A stretch of DNA of 64,000 nucleotides, taken from contig NZ_VTAV01000019.1 of the NCBI RefSeq assembly GCF_008180195.1, forward strand, positions 1 to 64,000, read 5' to 3'. Numbering within the stretch: the first letter of the stretch is position 1; each line of letters begins with the position of its first letter. Position numbers and translations under genes: made by a program. The notes under the pieces are model-generated. The model did not search any database. It was not told the DNA's origin and saw only the letters and a program-made list of their open reading frames with translations. Below, in pieces: positions 1 to 8,294 of this stretch. The DNA is from Sphingobacterium phlebotomi. Its GTDB lineage: Bacteria; Bacteroidota; Bacteroidia; Sphingobacteriales; Sphingobacteriaceae.

Positions 1-40
1 TGTCTACATATTTTCCCAGAAAATTTCTATTCTTCTTCAT
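1..40 (-). CDS. 5' end of an unidentified gene running off the window
   Basis: Reading leftward from an ATG at 38-40, the minus strand gives 13 open codons (M-K-K-N-R-N-F-L-G-K-Y-V-D) before the window ends. The lysine-rich start and a matching TAnnTTTG box 25 nt upstream (65-72) make a real gene start plausible. Too little is visible to suggest a function. It could also be chance, because the open stretch is very short. Confidence 0.35.
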   Translation of the reverse strand, partial: MKKNRNFLGKYVD

Positions 41-64
41 AATACTTACAATTGGGTTCAAATC

Positions 65-72
65 CAAAGATA
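65..72 (-). promoter_or_regulatory. Candidate -7 promoter box (TATCTTTG)
   Basis: The minus strand reads TATCTTTG, an exact match to the Bacteroidota sigma-A -7 consensus TAnnTTTG. It lies 25 nt before the partial minus-strand gene start at position 40. I see no convincing -33 TTTG at the usual 19-21 nt spacing. Confidence 0.4.
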
Positions 73-215
73 AGCACAAAACCTGATAAAAACTAATATT
101 TTTAGTAAAAACAGATAGCATCCGGGATTGATCTTGGAGCATGAGCTGAGCATATAATAATTTAGTTTAGTGTATAATGGGAGGCTTAATGTGAAAAATC
201 TTGGCAACATTTAAA

Positions 216-417
216 ATGAAAAAGCATTTTATTTTTTTCTTGTATAGTGCTGATAGCTAGTTGTAACAATGAAAGATTATCTCACACTGCATTTGCAAAC
301 AGATAGTATAATGCGCTACATGTAGGAGATTTTACCAAACTATTCACACCTGCTTTAAGCGCAAATAAACGTATGTTGATCATCTAGGAATACACTAACT
401 TACCTGAGGCTTGTTAA
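216..417 (+). pseudogene. Decayed small lipoprotein gene
   Basis: An ATG at 216 begins a typical signal peptide (M-K-K-H-F-I-F-F-L) that runs into a stop. Shifting one frame continues it as I-V-L-I-A-S-C-N-N-E, which contains a classic lipobox (L-I-A-S-C). That second frame stays protein-like to about 417, but it is broken by in-frame TAG codons near 304 and 385. The simplest reading is a small lipoprotein gene inactivated by a frameshift and stops. The ancestor is not recognisable. It sits just upstream of the intact AraC-type regulator. Confidence 0.45.
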
Positions 418-473
418 CGTTGATAAGTTCTTCAAATTTAAAATCGTAGATTAGTTGTTATAATCACAAAGCG

Positions 474-1286
474 ATGAAAAACAGAAAGAAAATTGAGGTG
501 AAAGACAAGCTGATAACACAAAAACTCATAAAGGTCGTTGCTTTTGATCAATCCAAGAATATGACCAGACCGCACAAGCATAATGGATATTTGGAGTTGG
601 TGTTCCTATCTTCGACATCTGGAAAGCATGTAATCGACGGAAGGGAATCTGTAATAAAAACGCCTTGCCTATTGGTGATCAGAAAGGGGAATGTGCACCA
701 TTGGGAATTAACCAATCCTGTAACAGGGTTTGTTGTTTTAGTGAAAGATATATTTATTAACCAAAGCCTTGATTTTGAGATAAAAAGGCTGGTGGATGGA
801 ATTGTCCGGTTTGATACGGTATACCTTAAGGAAAGCAAAACTATGGAGGCTTTATTAGGAGTATTGGCTGTCGAAGAAAATAAAGTATGTCAGGAAGGGC
901 TGTTCAAGGTAATCTTGGCAAAGGCCCTTGAACATATAGACAGTCCTAAACAAGCTGGGGCTACCCAAAAGAATATCTATCATCAATTCTGTGGATTGCT
1001 CAATGAAGATGCAAAGGTCATCAACAATGTAGCGAATTATGCCACAAAGTTAAACACGAGCCCCCAGAACTTGAACGCTGCCTGCAAGAAAAATTCAAAT
1101 TTAACAGCTTCGGAAGTATTGGCAGAGTATATAATCAAAGAGGCCAAGAGGTTGCTCTTCTATACGAACAATTCAATATCCGAGGTAGCTTTTGAATTAG
1201 GATTCTCTGATAAGTCAAATTTCTCTAAATATTTTAAACGATATACCGGCATTACGCCGAGGGAATTCAAGACACAGGAAGCCTAG
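474..1286 (+). CDS. AraC family transcriptional regulator
   Basis: This is a 270-residue DNA-binding regulator. The N-terminal part (about residues 15-100) looks like the cupin-type ligand-sensing domain of AraC proteins, with a P-H-K-H-N-G-Y-x-E motif typical of the barrel. The C-terminal 90 residues carry the double helix-turn-helix, including I-S-E-V-A-F-E-L-G-F-S-D and the family signature F-S-K-Y-F-K-R-Y-T-G-I-T-P. The ligand is unknown. It is convergent with the outer-membrane protein at 1283-3727. The two stop codons overlap within one palindromic CTAG, so the genes share 4 bp. It could control its neighbour, but that is only inferred from position. Confidence 0.9.
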   Translation: MKNRKKIEVKDKLITQKLIKVVAFDQSKNMTRPHKHNGYLELVFLSSTSGKHVIDGRESVIKTPCLLVIRKGNVHHWELTNPVTGFVVLVKDIFINQSLDFEIKRLVDGIVRFDTVYLKESKTMEALLGVLAVEENKVCQEGLFKVILAKALEHIDSPKQAGATQKNIYHQFCGLLNEDAKVINNVANYATKLNTSPQNLNAACKKNSNLTASEVLAEYIIKEAKRLLFYTNNSISEVAFELGFSDKSNFSKYFKRYTGITPREFKTQEA

Positions 1287-3727
1287 AATTCCTTTTCTCC
1301 AAATTCACTCTTAGGAAGTTTAAGTACTTGGTTCAATTGATGAAGGTTGAAATTTAAGTTCACTAAAAAGATATTCTTCTCATAAATGTAATTGGTTGTC
1401 GTATAGAAATCACTGGAGAATGTCGTGATTCGTTGCTCATTTACACCCCAATTACCAAGTTCCACAAATTGCCATTGCAGTTGAGCCATAATAGCTCCTT
1501 TTAGGAAGCCCTTGCTTAAATTGAAATGTGGGGTAATAAATTTCGAATCCATGCCTTGCACGGTAGGTCTTTCTGAAAGGTAATTAACCTGTATTCCTGT
1601 ACTCCAGCTTTTTAGGAAATCCGCTTGGACACCGGCATTAATGGAGTGCACCCAATCTTGATTTGCCCTCACTTCCTGGTAATCTAATACCTGGCCTGAA
1701 ATTTTATAGTTATATAGGTTCAATCCGCCATTTATCCTTAACCAAGATAGCGGTTTTCCCTCTCCACCAAGCTCAAACCCATAGCGTGAAGCCCGGTCCG
1801 CGTTCGTAAATACGCGGTGTAAGATGGTATCGGCATAAACAGCGTTAACCCTTTGGATTGGGTTTTTCGTATGTTGGTAATATGCGTTCAAAAAAAGACT
1901 TCCGGCGGTAAGTTTCTTGACCAGTCCTGTTTCTACATTGGTAGTGAATTCCGGTAGTAGCTCCGGATCTCCCTGCTCTAAGGTTTCGGAGTGCTCCCGT
2001 TCGGGGATCGGATTCAATTCAAAATTATTGTTGCGTTGTACCCTTCTTGCTGCTGCCATTTTCCATGACCAACCCGTTCCCACATCATGTATTAAATTAA
2101 ACGTAGGGTATAACTGATGGATGGAATAAGGATATTCTTGACCGGTATGTAGCAATAGCAGATCCCTTTGATAATATTCGTATCTAAGGCCTAAAGAAAG
2201 CTGTGTTTTACTAAATTCCCTATCATATTGCGAAAAAAGGGCATGTACCCGGTTTGATGCATTCATTTTGCCTGTAAACTCTGGGATCAATTGTAAACTA
2301 TTCCTTCCGTTCTCGGAAGCATAATATTCAAAATTACCTTTTTGGCTATCGTTCCTTAATTGATAGCCTGTTAACAACGTTGCATTTTCCAGTTGCCAGC
2401 TATGCTGTAAAGAGAGTCTCAAACCTCGCAATGGGTTAGTATACCTATTATGGGTCCATTGTACAGTGTCAACACTATTTTCAATATTTCCGTTTTTTGT
2501 TGACCCGTAGATATCGGCATATTCATACATGGCACCTAGCTGCAGAGTATGAGCCGCATTGATTTTGTATTGATACGAGAAATCTAGCAGATAAAATTCT
2601 CCCTGTTTATTTTGAAGGTTGGGGTTAAAGTAGTTTGTCGTGGAAATTTCTTCCCCTGTAGAGGGGCGTATTGTCCTATTGCTATAGTGAATATCAGCCA
2701 CACGGTCTTGGAATCTTCTCGACGCAAGTACGCCCAAGTTTACGGAGTGTTTGTCTGTTACTTCATAAGCACTATTCAATCGGATCCCGAAATTGTATTT
2801 ATCAAAACTTCTTTCACCTTTCGAAGGGAAAAAAGTCTGTCGATCCCCGATAATTGTATTTACGTCACCATCCCTAAACCCTGCATTGTCATTTCTTAGG
2901 TAGTTTGCCGAACCATTCAATTCCAACCTATTTTTTTTATACTGAAAGGCGATATCGCCACCAAATCGTTTCTGGGGTTCAAGATTATCATAATCGTCGA
3001 TACTGGGAAGACCACCTTGTAAGTTAAGCACCCAGGTAAACCCATTAGCCACAGATTTTTTAGTCTTTAGGTTAATGATACCACCTTTTCCATCGGGATC
3101 AAATTGAGCAGTAGGACTGGTAATATATTCCACCTCTGAAACATCGTTGGCAGCTATTTGATTCAATATGGTCGCTGGATCTAAGAAAGAGGGTTTTCCA
3201 TTTATCAATACAATCACCCCGGTATTGCCCCGCATGCTGATATTTCCATTGGCGTCTACGGTTGCAGAAGGCAGGTTCTTCACGATATCCAATGCTGTTC
3301 CCCCAATGGCATTTTTATACTGACTGGCTTGGTAAGTTTGTCTATCACTACCATGTTTCTGTCCTGCAATAACTGCGTTTACCATAACCTGCTCCAGACT
3401 ATTGTTGGCGTTGGAAATAAAGATGGTTCCCAGATTTATGCTTTTTTGACCTTTAATTTCGAACATTGTTTTCTTTTGACCATACCCGATGAATTTAATA
3501 GTTAGGCTGTATTTGCCATTTTTAAGACCGGAAAAACTGAAATGACCTGCTGTATCGGTTATCATCCCATCGATTACCTGATTATTGTTATCTAAAAGAC
3601 CGATACTGGCATAAGGGATGGGGGTAGTCGATAAAGAATCTTTAACAATGCCCGAAACCCTAGAATGCTGGGCAGTTCCAAATTCAACTATGAATAAGAA
3701 ACAGCATACAATGAAAAATCTATTCAC
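1283..3727 (-). CDS. TonB-receptor-like outer membrane beta-barrel protein
   Basis: This 814-residue protein has a signal peptide (cleavage near residue 19, after F-G-T-A-Q). A carboxypeptidase-regulatory-like beta-sandwich follows (about 22-105), then a plug-like domain (about 125-225, with N-I-S-M-R-G-N and V-L-I-N-G-K-P) and a long aromatic-rich barrel. The arrangement matches the Bacteroidota outer-membrane family with a CarboxypepD_reg domain and an OMP_b-brl_3 type barrel. It probably moves or binds an unknown substrate at the outer membrane. It stands alone, with no SusD partner. The neighbouring region upstream holds the remnant of a different TonB receptor. Confidence 0.85.
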   Translation of the reverse strand: MNRFFIVCCFLFIVEFGTAQHSRVSGIVKDSLSTTPIPYASIGLLDNNNQVIDGMITDTAGHFSFSGLKNGKYSLTIKFIGYGQKKTMFEIKGQKSINLGTIFISNANNSLEQVMVNAVIAGQKHGSDRQTYQASQYKNAIGGTALDIVKNLPSATVDANGNISMRGNTGVIVLINGKPSFLDPATILNQIAANDVSEVEYITSPTAQFDPDGKGGIINLKTKKSVANGFTWVLNLQGGLPSIDDYDNLEPQKRFGGDIAFQYKKNRLELNGSANYLRNDNAGFRDGDVNTIIGDRQTFFPSKGERSFDKYNFGIRLNSAYEVTDKHSVNLGVLASRRFQDRVADIHYSNRTIRPSTGEEISTTNYFNPNLQNKQGEFYLLDFSYQYKINAAHTLQLGAMYEYADIYGSTKNGNIENSVDTVQWTHNRYTNPLRGLRLSLQHSWQLENATLLTGYQLRNDSQKGNFEYYASENGRNSLQLIPEFTGKMNASNRVHALFSQYDREFSKTQLSLGLRYEYYQRDLLLLHTGQEYPYSIHQLYPTFNLIHDVGTGWSWKMAAARRVQRNNNFELNPIPEREHSETLEQGDPELLPEFTTNVETGLVKKLTAGSLFLNAYYQHTKNPIQRVNAVYADTILHRVFTNADRASRYGFELGGEGKPLSWLRINGGLNLYNYKISGQVLDYQEVRANQDWVHSINAGVQADFLKSWSTGIQVNYLSERPTVQGMDSKFITPHFNLSKGFLKGAIMAQLQWQFVELGNWGVNEQRITTFSSDFYTTTNYIYEKNIFLVNLNFNLHQLNQVLKLPKSEFGEKEF

Positions 3728-3744
3728 AAAATTGTAGTTTTTCT

Positions 3745-3752
3745 CAAAAATA
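3745..3752 (-). promoter_or_regulatory. Candidate -7 promoter box (TATTTTTG)
   Basis: The minus strand has TATTTTTG, matching TAnnTTTG, 18 nt ahead of the start codon of the outer-membrane barrel gene at 3727. No clear -33 element accompanies it, so this is a weak prediction. Confidence 0.3.
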
Positions 3753-3817
3753 GGAAAGAAAAGGAGGTTATGGAGTTAACGTGAAAATTATACCACTTTT
3801 TTTCCAAATGAACTATT

Positions 3818-4036
3818 TTATGCCGGCTTGGAAAGCTTAGCGACAGTATCGAATTTTACTGTTATGAAACTATCAGAAAAAATGTATACGAAATCCAATA
3901 CGGAAGAACTTCTGCCACCGTACATCGCCGGAATATTTCCTTTGTACAATGTCGCGTCCTTGATGGCATCGGTATTAACTGTAAGGACTATCTTCGCATA
4001 CATAACACTCTTGGATTTTGTCTCTCCAAAAGTATT
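3818..4036 (-). pseudogene. Remnant of a TonB-dependent receptor plug domain
   Basis: A short minus-strand open stretch encodes D-A-I-K-D-A-T-L-Y-K-G-N-I-P-A-M-Y-G-G-R-S-S-S-V-L-D. This is the conserved plug-domain segment of a common Bacteroidota TonB-receptor family (pattern N-P-D-A-x-K-x-x-x-L-Y-K-G-x-x-P-A-x-Y-G-G-R-x-S-S-V-L-D). An intact receptor would be 700-1000 residues. Here only about 25-45 residues are recognisable, bounded by a stop at 4037-4039 and by unrelated sequence after V-L-D-F. It is a gene fossil. It does not come from the neighbouring barrel gene, whose plug is of another type. Confidence 0.6.
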
Positions 4037-4156
4037 TTATGCCTCCCTCTTGTAAAAGTAAGTGCGATATAAAGCCCGATTACACGTATGAAAACCTGTA
4101 TGCATGCGATGAAGATTTAAGAATGGAGAATTCCAAAAAAATGTTGAATAGGAAAT

Positions 4157-5191
4157 TTATTTGATATCCTGCTTTTTAATATATAATTCATCGATAAGTA
4201 CCATCACGATCACCAGTATTGGTGTTGCGAGTACCACTCCCCAGGCCCCAAGCCAAATCCCGGTAAAAACCTGGGAGATAATAATCAGGGCGGGGGGTGT
4301 TTTTATCAGTTCCTGCTGAACGAGGGGCGTAATAAAATTGCTTTCTACGAGTTGTACCAGACTGTATAACAAAACTACCCATAGCACTGCTGTCGGCGAC
4401 TGTGACAGGGCAACCAACACTGCGGGTATGAGCGCCATGACGGGACCAAAGTTAGGAATGAAACTTAAAAGCCCTGCTATTAATGCCAAGATAAGCCATA
4501 ATTCTATACCCAGTGATAATAGACCGATACTCGTCAATACAAAAACAACAAACATCGAAAACAGCATACCTTTTAACCAGGATCTAAGATTTCCTGCGAT
4601 TAAGTCGATAATTCTCCGGCCCTCATCTCGCGCTTGGGCGGGCAATAGCTTTACCATACCTTTTTTATAAACTTCGGGAGTAGCGGTAAAAAAGACACCA
4701 ATAAATAGTACAACGTATATATCACCAAAGAAACCCAATGTACTATTGAAGAAACCGGAAAGTATCGGTGTAACTTTTTGCAGCATTTCTGATGATTGTA
4801 GTTTCTGATAGACAGATTTCAATGTCTCCGTTTGTTGTATATACTTTTTAGCATCGGCGATCAGGTCAGGAACTTGTTCCGAAAACTGGACAGCTTCATT
4901 TGCTACACGGCTTCCGATCAAATATGATATCCCTAAAAGAAAAGCAATATTTATAAGTACAGAAGCGACAAGAGACCACTTCGCCGCCAACTTGATCGTA
5001 CGGCCGATCAGCCGCGCGAAACCATGAAAATAGATAGAGATAATGACCCCTGCAAGAATAAACAGAAATACTTGTACGGCTTTCCAGCTTAGCAATAGCG
5101 CTACTAATACCAATGCCGTAATGCCAACAATTGTCCAGATACGATGTAATGGAATGGCTTTTCCATTTACCGGTTTTTCTTTATTTTCCAA
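4157..5191 (-). CDS. AI-2E family transporter
   Basis: This 344-residue inner-membrane protein has about eight hydrophobic segments in the AI-2E (formerly UPF0118/PerM-like) arrangement: two or three N-terminal helices, a long amphipathic middle region (about residues 95-160), and a cluster of helices at the C-terminus. Typical family stretches are L-S-F-I-P-N-F-G-P-V-x-A, around residue 245, and the final P-L-V-Q-Q-E region. Members export small molecules such as autoinducer-2 or act as Na+/H+ antiporters, so the substrate is not predictable. A short diverged copy of its residues R-L-I-G-R-x-I-K-L occurs again near 14.67 kb. Confidence 0.88.
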   Translation of the reverse strand: MENKEKPVNGKAIPLHRIWTIVGITALVLVALLLSWKAVQVFLFILAGVIISIYFHGFARLIGRTIKLAAKWSLVASVLINIAFLLGISYLIGSRVANEAVQFSEQVPDLIADAKKYIQQTETLKSVYQKLQSSEMLQKVTPILSGFFNSTLGFFGDIYVVLFIGVFFTATPEVYKKGMVKLLPAQARDEGRRIIDLIAGNLRSWLKGMLFSMFVVFVLTSIGLLSLGIELWLILALIAGLLSFIPNFGPVMALIPAVLVALSQSPTAVLWVVLLYSLVQLVESNFITPLVQQELIKTPPALIIISQVFTGIWLGAWGVVLATPILVIVMVLIDELYIKKQDIK

Positions 5192-5575
5192 TAGTCTTTG
5201 TTGTTATGTTTATACCTTCTCTTACATCAACAACGGGCATACTGAATAGTTTTAAAACCACTTTATGAAGTTTTGCAAAATGCCAAGTATGCTATTGTAA
5301 GTTCAAAAGGTATTGCAGCTTCTTCTCCAGTCGCTAATGTCAAAAAGAAGAGATTTCTGTTTTGGTAGGGTGACGTAGGCGGCATTCCTAACAATGAGTT
5401 TCATAGCTAAATGCCAGAACAATACGTCGATGCTGCAGAGAATTTCGATTTTCTGGATGACATAAACGACTCATCCTCCAATTTTAACGGTTCGGCCCAA
5501 AATAATGTCGTTTCAATCGTATTTGTGGAACTGCTACAATTGACAATAAATAAATTTGTCAATATGATCCCGCTA

Positions 5576-6196
5576 ATGAACTACAAAAAAATACTGAAAG
5601 AAGCGAACAATTATATCGAGCAGTACGTCGAACGATATGGACAACAACAGTATGCCTTTCATAACATGCACCATATCGCCAACGTTTCCAAGGCCGTTGA
5701 TGAGATAAGCGACTACTATAAGCTGTATGCTGAACATTATTTTATTGTGAAAGCAGCGGCATTATTTCACGATTTGGGCTATATAAGCCATGGTCCACAA
5801 GGTCATGAAGCCAAGGGTGCCCTGCTGGCCAAAGCATTTCTCGACAGCAAATCGGTATCCACCGACTTGACGCAAAGCGTGATCAACTGTATCATGGCTA
5901 CACGCGACAAGCAGCATCCTACTACCTTTTTGGAATCTATCCTTTGTGATGCCGATCTGATCCATCTTGGACAAAAGAATTTTTCTAGATTGAACTTCTG
6001 TATGTTCCAAGAGATTATGGATTTACGAAAATTTGAACTCGACAAAAATATATGGATGGCACTATCCATCAAATTTTTGGAGAACCATCAATTTCATACC
6101 AGCTACGTGCAGGACCGATACAATAACGGAAAAAGCCAGAATCTGAAATTGCTGAAGACGAAACTTACACGTCTGGCTATTTCAAAAAATAGTTAA
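5576..6196 (+). CDS. HD-domain metal-dependent phosphohydrolase
   Basis: I choose the ATG at 5576 (206 residues). The frame is open back to 5411, but the extra N-terminal 55 residues are low-complexity and unlike the family, so the true start is uncertain. The protein has a Y-x-F-H-N-M-H-H motif (His29, 32, 33), the H-D pair in F-H-D-L-G-Y (residues 65-66) and a late C-D-A-D-L-I-H-L-G motif (Asp125, 127), the usual metal ligands of small HD-superfamily hydrolases. The substrate, perhaps a nucleotide, is unknown. It lies 49 bp before a LytS-like kinase on the same strand and may be co-transcribed with it. Confidence 0.75.
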   Translation: MNYKKILKEANNYIEQYVERYGQQQYAFHNMHHIANVSKAVDEISDYYKLYAEHYFIVKAAALFHDLGYISHGPQGHEAKGALLAKAFLDSKSVSTDLTQSVINCIMATRDKQHPTTFLESILCDADLIHLGQKNFSRLNFCMFQEIMDLRKFELDKNIWMALSIKFLENHQFHTSYVQDRYNNGKSQNLKLLKTKLTRLAISKNS

Positions 6197-6245
6197 CTTG
6201 CATAGCGGGATAATTTTAATGGACGACCGTTGAAAAGAGCGTCTG

Positions 6246-7343
6246 ATGAAGAAACAGGAACATAAATACTCGGGTAATAAGATCGCTAAACTAGCTATGG
6301 TACTGTATATCCTCATAGGGTTGTATGTGGTATCGTTCTTTATTTACCCAAAATCGTATTGGGATGCCCTCTTTAACATGTCTGCTTCAGAGCTATTTTT
6401 TGATGTTTTCACCACACTGATCATCTGTCTGGTGATTGTAGAATTCAATTTTTTTATTGACAAGCGATTAGATAAGTGGATCCCCTGGACAAAGAGTGCA
6501 CTCAATCGGTTATTTTTTCAAACCGTTATACAAATTGTGGGCACGTTTATCGTCGTCCTAGTTACTGCTTCTGTATTTGCCATATATCTCTCCTTGATCG
6601 ATAAACTTGACAACAGCGCGGGCTTAACCGTTACACAAGCTTGGCACTACGTCATAGCGATCTTAGTGCTCACCCTGATCATCAATATTGCCAATTCCGT
6701 GTATTACTTAGCCGCAAACTGGAAGTCGGAACTAATAAATGCAGCGGCCTATAAGGTTAAGGCGGCAGAGAGCAAGCAACTGGCGGCAGAAACCGAACTG
6801 CAATCGCTACGTCTCCAGCTTGACCCTCACTTTGTTTTCAATAATTTGACGGTACTGGCTGAGCTGATTTTGAAGGACCCACAGCAAGGGTTCGAATACA
6901 CTGAAAATTTTGCTAAAGTATATCGATACCTGCTCGTCAATGCAAAAAAAGATATCATTACCCTGCGGGAGGAGTTGAAATTTCTCGAACTATACCTTTT
7001 GCTGCTGCAAAGCCGAATCGGAAACGGAGCAGCCTTTGAAATCAACGTAGCGGAAGCACTCCTAGATCATCACTTGCCCCCCGTAACCCTGCAGCTACTT
7101 GTCGAAAATGCGCTAAAATACAATAGCCTAGACGAGGAAAGGCCCCTTAACATTCAGATCTATAGCAATGAAAACGAAGAACTTGTGGTGTACAACGAGC
7201 TCTTGCCTCTGTTGAATAAACATAGCTCCTCCGGCATCGGGCTAAAAAACATCGTCAGCCGCTATTATCTACTGACAGATAGAAAGCCACGCATCCTACA
7301 CGATGATGTGTCGTTTACCGTTTCTATACCATTATTATCATGA
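6246..7343 (+). CDS. LytS/YehU-type sensor histidine kinase (first pair)
   Basis: This 365-residue membrane kinase has four predicted transmembrane helices (about residues 13-33, 50-70, 90-116, 132-156). A short coiled linker follows, then the His_kinase domain with Q-L-D-P-H-F-V-F-N-N (phospho-acceptor His195) and a HATPase region ending in G-I-G-L-K-N-I. It has no separate sensor domain, so the membrane part probably senses. It overlaps the downstream LytTR regulator by 4 bp (ATGA), which implies translational coupling. The pair stands directly ahead of an efflux operon that it may control; this is inferred from position. Confidence 0.9.
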   Translation: MKKQEHKYSGNKIAKLAMVLYILIGLYVVSFFIYPKSYWDALFNMSASELFFDVFTTLIICLVIVEFNFFIDKRLDKWIPWTKSALNRLFFQTVIQIVGTFIVVLVTASVFAIYLSLIDKLDNSAGLTVTQAWHYVIAILVLTLIINIANSVYYLAANWKSELINAAAYKVKAAESKQLAAETELQSLRLQLDPHFVFNNLTVLAELILKDPQQGFEYTENFAKVYRYLLVNAKKDIITLREELKFLELYLLLLQSRIGNGAAFEINVAEALLDHHLPPVTLQLLVENALKYNSLDEERPLNIQIYSNENEELVVYNELLPLLNKHSSSGIGLKNIVSRYYLLTDRKPRILHDDVSFTVSIPLLS

Positions 7344-8104
7344 CGAAGCTAGCCAAAATATTGATCATTGAAGATGAGAAAGCCAACAGCGATCGTCTCA
7401 CTCGACTACTAACGAAGATACGCCCCAGCTATAGGGTACTCGATGTGCTACCCAGCATAAAAAAGAGCGTCAGCTGGTTTGAAGTTAACACTGCCCCAGA
7501 TCTGGTTTTTATGGATATCCGGCTGCGCGATGGCATCAGTTTTGAAATCTTCAACCGAACGGACCTCCCCTGTCCCGTCATATTTACCACCGCCTATGAT
7601 GAATATGCCGTGCAAGCTTTTAAATACAATAGTATAGACTATCTGCTAAAGCCCATAGAGCTTGCAGATTTAGAGCTTGCTTTGACGAAGTATGAGCGAG
7701 CAGCCATACCTCCATCGCAACAGGAACCATTGCTCAAGAATCTCCTAGATTATATGGATCAAAAGATCTACCGTAAGCGATTTTTGATTCCGTACCGTGA
7801 TGAATATCTTCGGATTTCCACCGACGAAATTGCCTATTTCTTTTCGCAAGATGGTGTAACTTCGGCCTGTTTGTTCAACGGCAAGAGCTATCTCATCGCA
7901 CAGGCGCTGGACAGCTTAGAGCAGCAGCTGGATCCGAAGCAGTTTTTTCGAGCCAACAGGCAATATATCGTGAGCATGAATGCCGTAGACAAGGTGCACA
8001 ATTACTTTAATGCTAAGCTAAAACTCGAAATCCGAAATTGCCAAGAAGGTGTTATTGTAAGCCGGATAAAAGCACCTTTACTACGCGACTGGCTGGATTA
8101 CTAA
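7340..8104 (+). CDS. LytTR family response regulator (first pair)
   Basis: This 254-residue protein has an N-terminal receiver domain with the acidic pocket I-I-E-D-E, phospho-acceptor Asp59 (V-F-M-D-I-R-L) and the conserved K-P in Y-L-L-K-P-I. A C-terminal LytTR DNA-binding domain follows (about residues 150-254; F-F-R-A-N-R-Q-Y-I-V-S motif). LytTR proteins bind pairs of short imperfect repeats about two helical turns apart. It is translationally coupled to the kinase before it and lies 190 bp ahead of the TolC-type gene. Confidence 0.92.
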   Translation: MTKLAKILIIEDEKANSDRLTRLLTKIRPSYRVLDVLPSIKKSVSWFEVNTAPDLVFMDIRLRDGISFEIFNRTDLPCPVIFTTAYDEYAVQAFKYNSIDYLLKPIELADLELALTKYERAAIPPSQQEPLLKNLLDYMDQKIYRKRFLIPYRDEYLRISTDEIAYFFSQDGVTSACLFNGKSYLIAQALDSLEQQLDPKQFFRANRQYIVSMNAVDKVHNYFNAKLKLEIRNCQEGVIVSRIKAPLLRDWLDY

Positions 8105-8294
8105 GCACTTGCCCCATTCATTTCACGGAGCGTTATTGTTGTTTCATCCACCTATTTTAGCGGTCCAACATTTCCAAACGCCATATCCTATCCGAATAAT
8201 GTTGTTTTGCGACATCGGCGGCAATACATCTGCTTCATCATTTTGTATGGCTACCGGTAGGTAAAATATACATATTTTGAAGAACGAAATAGCC

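Noticed and set aside
5411..5575. Upstream 55-codon extension of the HD-domain protein
   Set aside because: The segment is rich in N, S and D and unlike the family. The ATG at 5576 gives the expected N-terminus, though the extension cannot be strictly excluded.
8277..8294. TTG start six codons upstream of the TolC-type gene
   Set aside because: The ATG at 8295 gives a cleaner signal peptide, so I kept it.
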